A stretch of DNA of 64,000 nt from Aequorivita antarctica. Lineage in GTDB: Bacteria > Bacteroidota > Bacteroidia > Flavobacteriales > Flavobacteriaceae. The stretch spans positions 62,001-126,000 of the forward strand of contig NZ_VORT01000005.1 of assembly GCF_007997155.1 (NCBI RefSeq). The letters run 5' to 3'. The notes under the pieces are model-generated. The model had not been told where the DNA came from, ran no database searches, and saw only the letters and a list, made by a program, of their open reading frames with translations. This document shows positions 61,457 to 64,000 of the stretch, piece by piece; within the stretch, counting starts at the first letter, position 1, and every line of letters starts with the position of its first letter. Made by a program: the position numbers and the translations under genes.

Positions 61457-62541
61457 CGCGAGTTTTTTTCGCTACTGTTAGAAATAAAGATACTTAATTG
61501 AGTGAAGATTAAAAACAATTCATAAAAAGGAATGAAAGGAACTAAATCTTCTTCCCTTAGTTTTTTTGCCGCGTTGCCAATAATTATATACTGAAAAACA
61601 ATTCGTATAAATATAATACCCAGTCCTAATGCCCAAAAACCCGTGAATAAACTTATAGGTGCCAATAGCCAAAACAATAAATTAAAGAGGTAATAAACCC
61701 CCAAAAGAAAACGATGCTTTGGTTTGTAAAGTTTTGCGGTAGAATAATGTCTTTTTTTCTGAATATGCCATTTTTTCTTATTTTTCTTCGCATATGAATA
61801 CGTAAAAGCTTCTGGTTCTATACAGATTGCAACGTTTTTAGAAGTTGCGGTTTCATTCACAAAAAGGTCGTCGTCACCTGAAGGTATCTTAATGTGGCTT
61901 ATAAAGCCATTGTTTTCATAGTAAAGATTACTGGTATAGGCTAAATTGCGGCCTACACCCATATAGGGGTTCCCAGCTTTTGCGTACGATAAATATTGAA
62001 CCGCAGTCATTAAGGTTTCAAAACGTATCATTTTGTTCAAAAATCCTGGACTTTTTTCATAAGCACCATAGCCCAAAACCAATTGTTTTTCGTCTGAAAA
62101 TTTATCGGCCATTATAGCCAACCACTCCGTTGATGCGGGATAACAATCTGCATCGGTGAATATAAGTCGGGTGTTTTTTGCGCGTTTAATGCCAAGAGTT
62201 AAAGCGTATTTTTTGTTGGCCCAAAAGGCTTCGTTGTTTTTCACATTAACAATTTGGATGCGTGAGTCATTTTCCGCAAAACTTTCCATTACTTCCAAAG
62301 TTTCGTCAACCGAGGCGTCGTTTATAAGTATAATTTCAAAATTTGAATAATCTTGCTGTTGCCAAAACGGAATATTTTTTTTAAGATTTTCAGCTTCGTT
62401 TTTGGCACAGACAATAAGAGAGACGGAATATTTCTCCGAAGTAATTCTTTCTGAAGTTTTTAAAAAAGCAAGTTTCGAAAAAAAGAGGTAATAAACACAG
62501 TTAATCAACGCGACCGCGCCAAAAACGTAAAGTAACACCAT
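61447..62541 (-). CDS. Family 2 glycosyltransferase, membrane-anchored
   Basis: The 364-residue protein has an N-terminal membrane helix (VLLYVFGAVALINCVYYLFF), a GT-A catalytic domain (VSLIVCAKNEAENLKKNI, IILINDASVDETLEVM, the metal-binding LIFTDADC) and at least two C-terminal helices (YLFNLLFWLLAPISLFTGF and further on IRIVFQYIIIG). It transfers a sugar, probably for envelope polysaccharide or glycolipid; donor and acceptor are unknown. It overlaps the start of the sigma factor gene by 10 bases. Confidence 0.92.
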   Translation of the reverse strand: MVLLYVFGAVALINCVYYLFFSKLAFLKTSERITSEKYSVSLIVCAKNEAENLKKNIPFWQQQDYSNFEIILINDASVDETLEVMESFAENDSRIQIVNVKNNEAFWANKKYALTLGIKRAKNTRLIFTDADCYPASTEWLAIMADKFSDEKQLVLGYGAYEKSPGFLNKMIRFETLMTAVQYLSYAKAGNPYMGVGRNLAYTSNLYYENNGFISHIKIPSGDDDLFVNETATSKNVAICIEPEAFTYSYAKKNKKKWHIQKKRHYSTAKLYKPKHRFLLGVYYLFNLLFWLLAPISLFTGFWALGLGIIFIRIVFQYIIIGNAAKKLREEDLVPFIPFYELFLIFTQLSIFISNSSEKNSRWK

Positions 62542-62587
62542 AAAGATTTATGATTTTAGATAGTTGATTTGTGTTTGAATGTGGTAT

Positions 62588-62812
62588 TTATTTGGAATTA
62601 GAAGTTTCCAATTTGTGGCTTTCCTCTGCACAGTTTTCAAACTGATCTGGAGTTTTTCCGCAGTAACCGCAAGCTTGACCTTCTTTGTTCAAAAAAGGGC
62701 TTTGACTGGCGCAGGTTCCGGCAAATTTACCGTCCTTTTTGGCCCATAATTTAATTGCGATACCGGCAACTGCAAGTAATAATAATACTAATGTTATAAG
62801 TAAAAGTTTCAT
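62588..62812 (-). CDS. Small membrane-anchored protein with four cysteines
   Basis: The 74-residue protein has one N-terminal helix (KLLLITLVLLLLAVAGIAI) and a periplasmic tail with Cys34, Cys48, Cys51 and Cys61 (FAGTCASQ, ACGYCGKTPD, ENCAE). The C-x13-C-x2-C-x9-C spacing could bind a metal or form disulfides. Homologues with this pattern accompany the glycosyltransferase/sigma factor locus in Flavobacteriaceae as far as I recall. Function unknown. A -7 box (TATTTTTG at 62837-62830) precedes it. Confidence 0.75.
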   Translation of the reverse strand: MKLLLITLVLLLLAVAGIAIKLWAKKDGKFAGTCASQSPFLNKEGQACGYCGKTPDQFENCAEESHKLETSNSK

Positions 62813-62829
62813 GACTTTATTTTAAAGTG

Positions 62830-62837
62830 CAAAAATA
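62830..62837 (-). promoter_or_regulatory. -7 promoter element of the four-cysteine protein gene
   Basis: On the minus strand TATTTTTG fits TAnnTTTG and lies 17 bases before the ATG at 62812; it is divergent from the fasciclin gene. Confidence 0.45.
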
Positions 62838-62902
62838 CAATCTTTCTTGTTGTTTTGCTCGGAATTTAAGTATTTTTAGCCTCCATTTTAAATATTTTAA
62901 CG

Positions 62903-63529
62903 ATGCCGAAATCATTCGCTTTTTTATTCATTTCTATGTTCGCCTTATTGATTTTTTCATGCAAAAATGAAACACAAGACTCCAAAAAAATGGAAACTGA
63001 AAGCGCAGTTTTGGATACGGTCCAGAAACCACCGATGAAGCGAGCTCCTAAAAAAGACTTGACGCCAGAAGATATTGCTTTGATAAAAAGTGTAATGTCC
63101 CGCATAATGACCGAACCACAGTTAAAACAATATGCAAGTTATTTGGTAACCGCTGGCATGGGAACGATGCTTTCAGAAGATAAAGGACCTTATACTGTTT
63201 TTGCTCCTTCAACAATTGCACTTGAATCTTTTACAGGGGAGAAAAAGAAATTTTATGCTACGCCAGACAATAAACCGAAGTTGGAAGAAATGTTGAAATC
63301 ATACATAGTTCAGGGGAAAATGGATAAAGAAATTTTGCTGCAAACCATCAATAAAAGTGGAAAGGTGAAGTTGAAAACGCTTGCTGGGGTTACTTTAACA
63401 GCTACAAAATCTGGTGAAGATATCGTTATTTCTGACGGAAAAGGAGCAAATGCGAAAGTATTGAAAGGTAGTATTGAAAGTTCAAACGGAGTGGTTTACG
63501 TTTTGGATGGTTTGCTGAATGCTAACTAA
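62903..63529 (+). CDS. Fasciclin-domain lipoprotein
   Basis: The 208-residue protein has a lipoprotein signal (FALLIFSC20), a charged linker and one fasciclin (FAS1) domain (about 70-208: YLVTAGMGTMLSEDKGPYTVF, APSTIALESF, KGSIESSNGVVYVLDGLL). Bacterial FAS1 proteins are surface adhesion or matrix proteins. The spacing between the two FAS1 boxes is normal. Its stop codon overlaps that of the convergent murB gene by 4 bases. Confidence 0.9.
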   Translation: MPKSFAFLFISMFALLIFSCKNETQDSKKMETESAVLDTVQKPPMKRAPKKDLTPEDIALIKSVMSRIMTEPQLKQYASYLVTAGMGTMLSEDKGPYTVFAPSTIALESFTGEKKKFYATPDNKPKLEEMLKSYIVQGKMDKEILLQTINKSGKVKLKTLAGVTLTATKSGEDIVISDGKGANAKVLKGSIESSNGVVYVLDGLLNAN

Positions 63530-64000
63530 AAAACGTTCACTTCCGGTTCAATAAAAATTCCGGTCATTCCCTTTACCTTTTTTTGGATATCCATGGCGAG
63601 TTGCCAGATTTCCTTACCTGTGGCGTTTCCATAATTCACCAAAACCAGAGCTTGATTTTTGTGAACACCTGCGTCGCCGAAACGCTGCCCTTTATATCCT
63701 GATTTTTCAATTAGCCAACCTGCGGGAATTTTAAATTCCGTTGGTGATACTTCATAAAAAGGAGCTTCAGGAAACTTTCTTCTAAATTCCTGAAATGTTT
63801 CTGAATCAATCATAGGGTTTTTAAAGAAACTGCCACTATTACCCAAAACCTTTGGGTCTGGAAGTTTTGATTGGCGAATGGCGATTACCGCTTCGGAAAT
63901 ATCTTTGATGGTGGGTTTTTCAATATTTTTTTCGGCCAAGTTCTTCTGAATATCGCCGTAGGAAATACTGGTTTTGTGATGTTTTTTAGTAAGTCGAAAA
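63526..64000 (-). CDS. murB: UDP-N-acetylmuramate dehydrogenase, C-terminal part (cut by window edge)
   Basis: MurB reduces UDP-N-acetylenolpyruvoylglucosamine to UDP-N-acetylmuramate. The visible part continues past the right edge: reading in frame from 64000, RLTKKHHKT and SYGDIQKNL precede the C-terminal substrate domain with the catalytic serine in GNSGSFFKNP, FKIPAGWLIEKSGYKG and the catalytic glutamate in EPEVNVF. An in-frame TTG at 63939 is internal, not a start. It is the type I (E. coli-like) form. Confidence 0.92.
   Translation of the reverse strand, partial: FRLTKKHHKTSISYGDIQKNLAEKNIEKPTIKDISEAVIAIRQSKLPDPKVLGNSGSFFKNPMIDSETFQEFRRKFPEAPFYEVSPTEFKIPAGWLIEKSGYKGQRFGDAGVHKNQALVLVNYGNATGKEIWQLAMDIQKKVKGMTGIFIEPEVNVF

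Noticed and set aside
63526-63939. Separate 137-residue gene starting at 63939
   Set aside because: The codon at 63939 is an internal TTG; the frame continues to the window edge with MurB sequence upstream.

Overview
The window is a 64 kb chromosomal segment of a low-GC Bacteroidota, almost certainly a marine-type member of the family Flavobacteriaceae. Three things point there: many secreted proteins end in type IX secretion (T9SS) type A sorting domains, promoters look like the Bacteroidota TAnnTTTG -7 box, and coding regions lack clear Shine-Dalgarno sequences. It also carries a flavobacterial-style kynurenine catabolic cluster. The genus cannot be fixed from the sequence alone. No phage, transposase, integrase, CRISPR array, rRNA or tRNA was seen.

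Layout. 1-5.8 kb: a secreted protein cut by the left edge, an aspartate-type aminotransferase with a membrane fatty acid desaturase, then rsmG and a Nudix hydrolase. 5.8-14.3 kb: an extracytoplasmic redox/secretion cluster with two tandem Omp28-like T9SS cargo paralogues, a small T9SS protein, a beta-barrel-like outer membrane protein, a TlpA-like thioredoxin and an Omp28-like lipoprotein. 14.4-20.9 kb: a small Nqr-associated protein with apbE, then a minus-strand run of methyltransferase, map, HAD phosphatase, thioredoxin-like lipoprotein, gpmI and a VanY-type peptidase. 21-31 kb: a BNR-repeat T9SS protein, GNAT, pepE, two CarboxypepD_reg-like genes plus the relic of a third, a glycine-rich T9SS protein, a DUF6702-like protein with an M1 peptidase, tatA and PAP2. 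31-34.5 kb: an O-methyltransferase, a POT peptide transporter and a seven-helix membrane protein.

34.4-42.2 kb is a kynurenine degradation operon read on the minus strand: kynU, a membrane protein, kmo, a RidA-type 2-aminomuconate deaminase, a SHOCT protein, a semialdehyde dehydrogenase, an SDR lacking the usual YxxxK dyad, an ACMSD-like decarboxylase and the membrane protein. It covers kynurenine to 3-hydroxyanthranilate and most steps after ring cleavage, but the ring-cleaving 3-hydroxyanthranilate dioxygenase is not in the window.

43.7-50.9 kb is the most unusual part: a three-gene plus-strand operon of an HD-PycTM protein (the Pycsar effector membrane module), a large GAF-containing protein of unknown function, and a 1219-residue lipoprotein that joins a purple-acid-phosphatase-like domain, a region with kinase-like GDWDRH and DRDQAF motifs, and an Omp85-like barrel. 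No cyclase gene accompanies it. 51-64 kb is mainly housekeeping: a small acetyltransferase, two very small envelope proteins, a methyltransferase, msrA, a coiled-coil protein of the zinc-ribbon family without any cysteine, Nif3, lpxK, a hybrid histidine kinase, gap, lipA, an ECF sigma factor with a glycosyltransferase, a four-cysteine membrane protein, a fasciclin lipoprotein and the 3' part of murB, cut by the right edge.

Short imperfect palindromic repeats occur around pepE and between kmo and ridA, and two heptanucleotide tandem repeats lie directly upstream of tatA and of the SDR gene. The only gene-free stretch over 300 bases (9467-9826) holds divergent promoter-like elements and nothing else recognisable.
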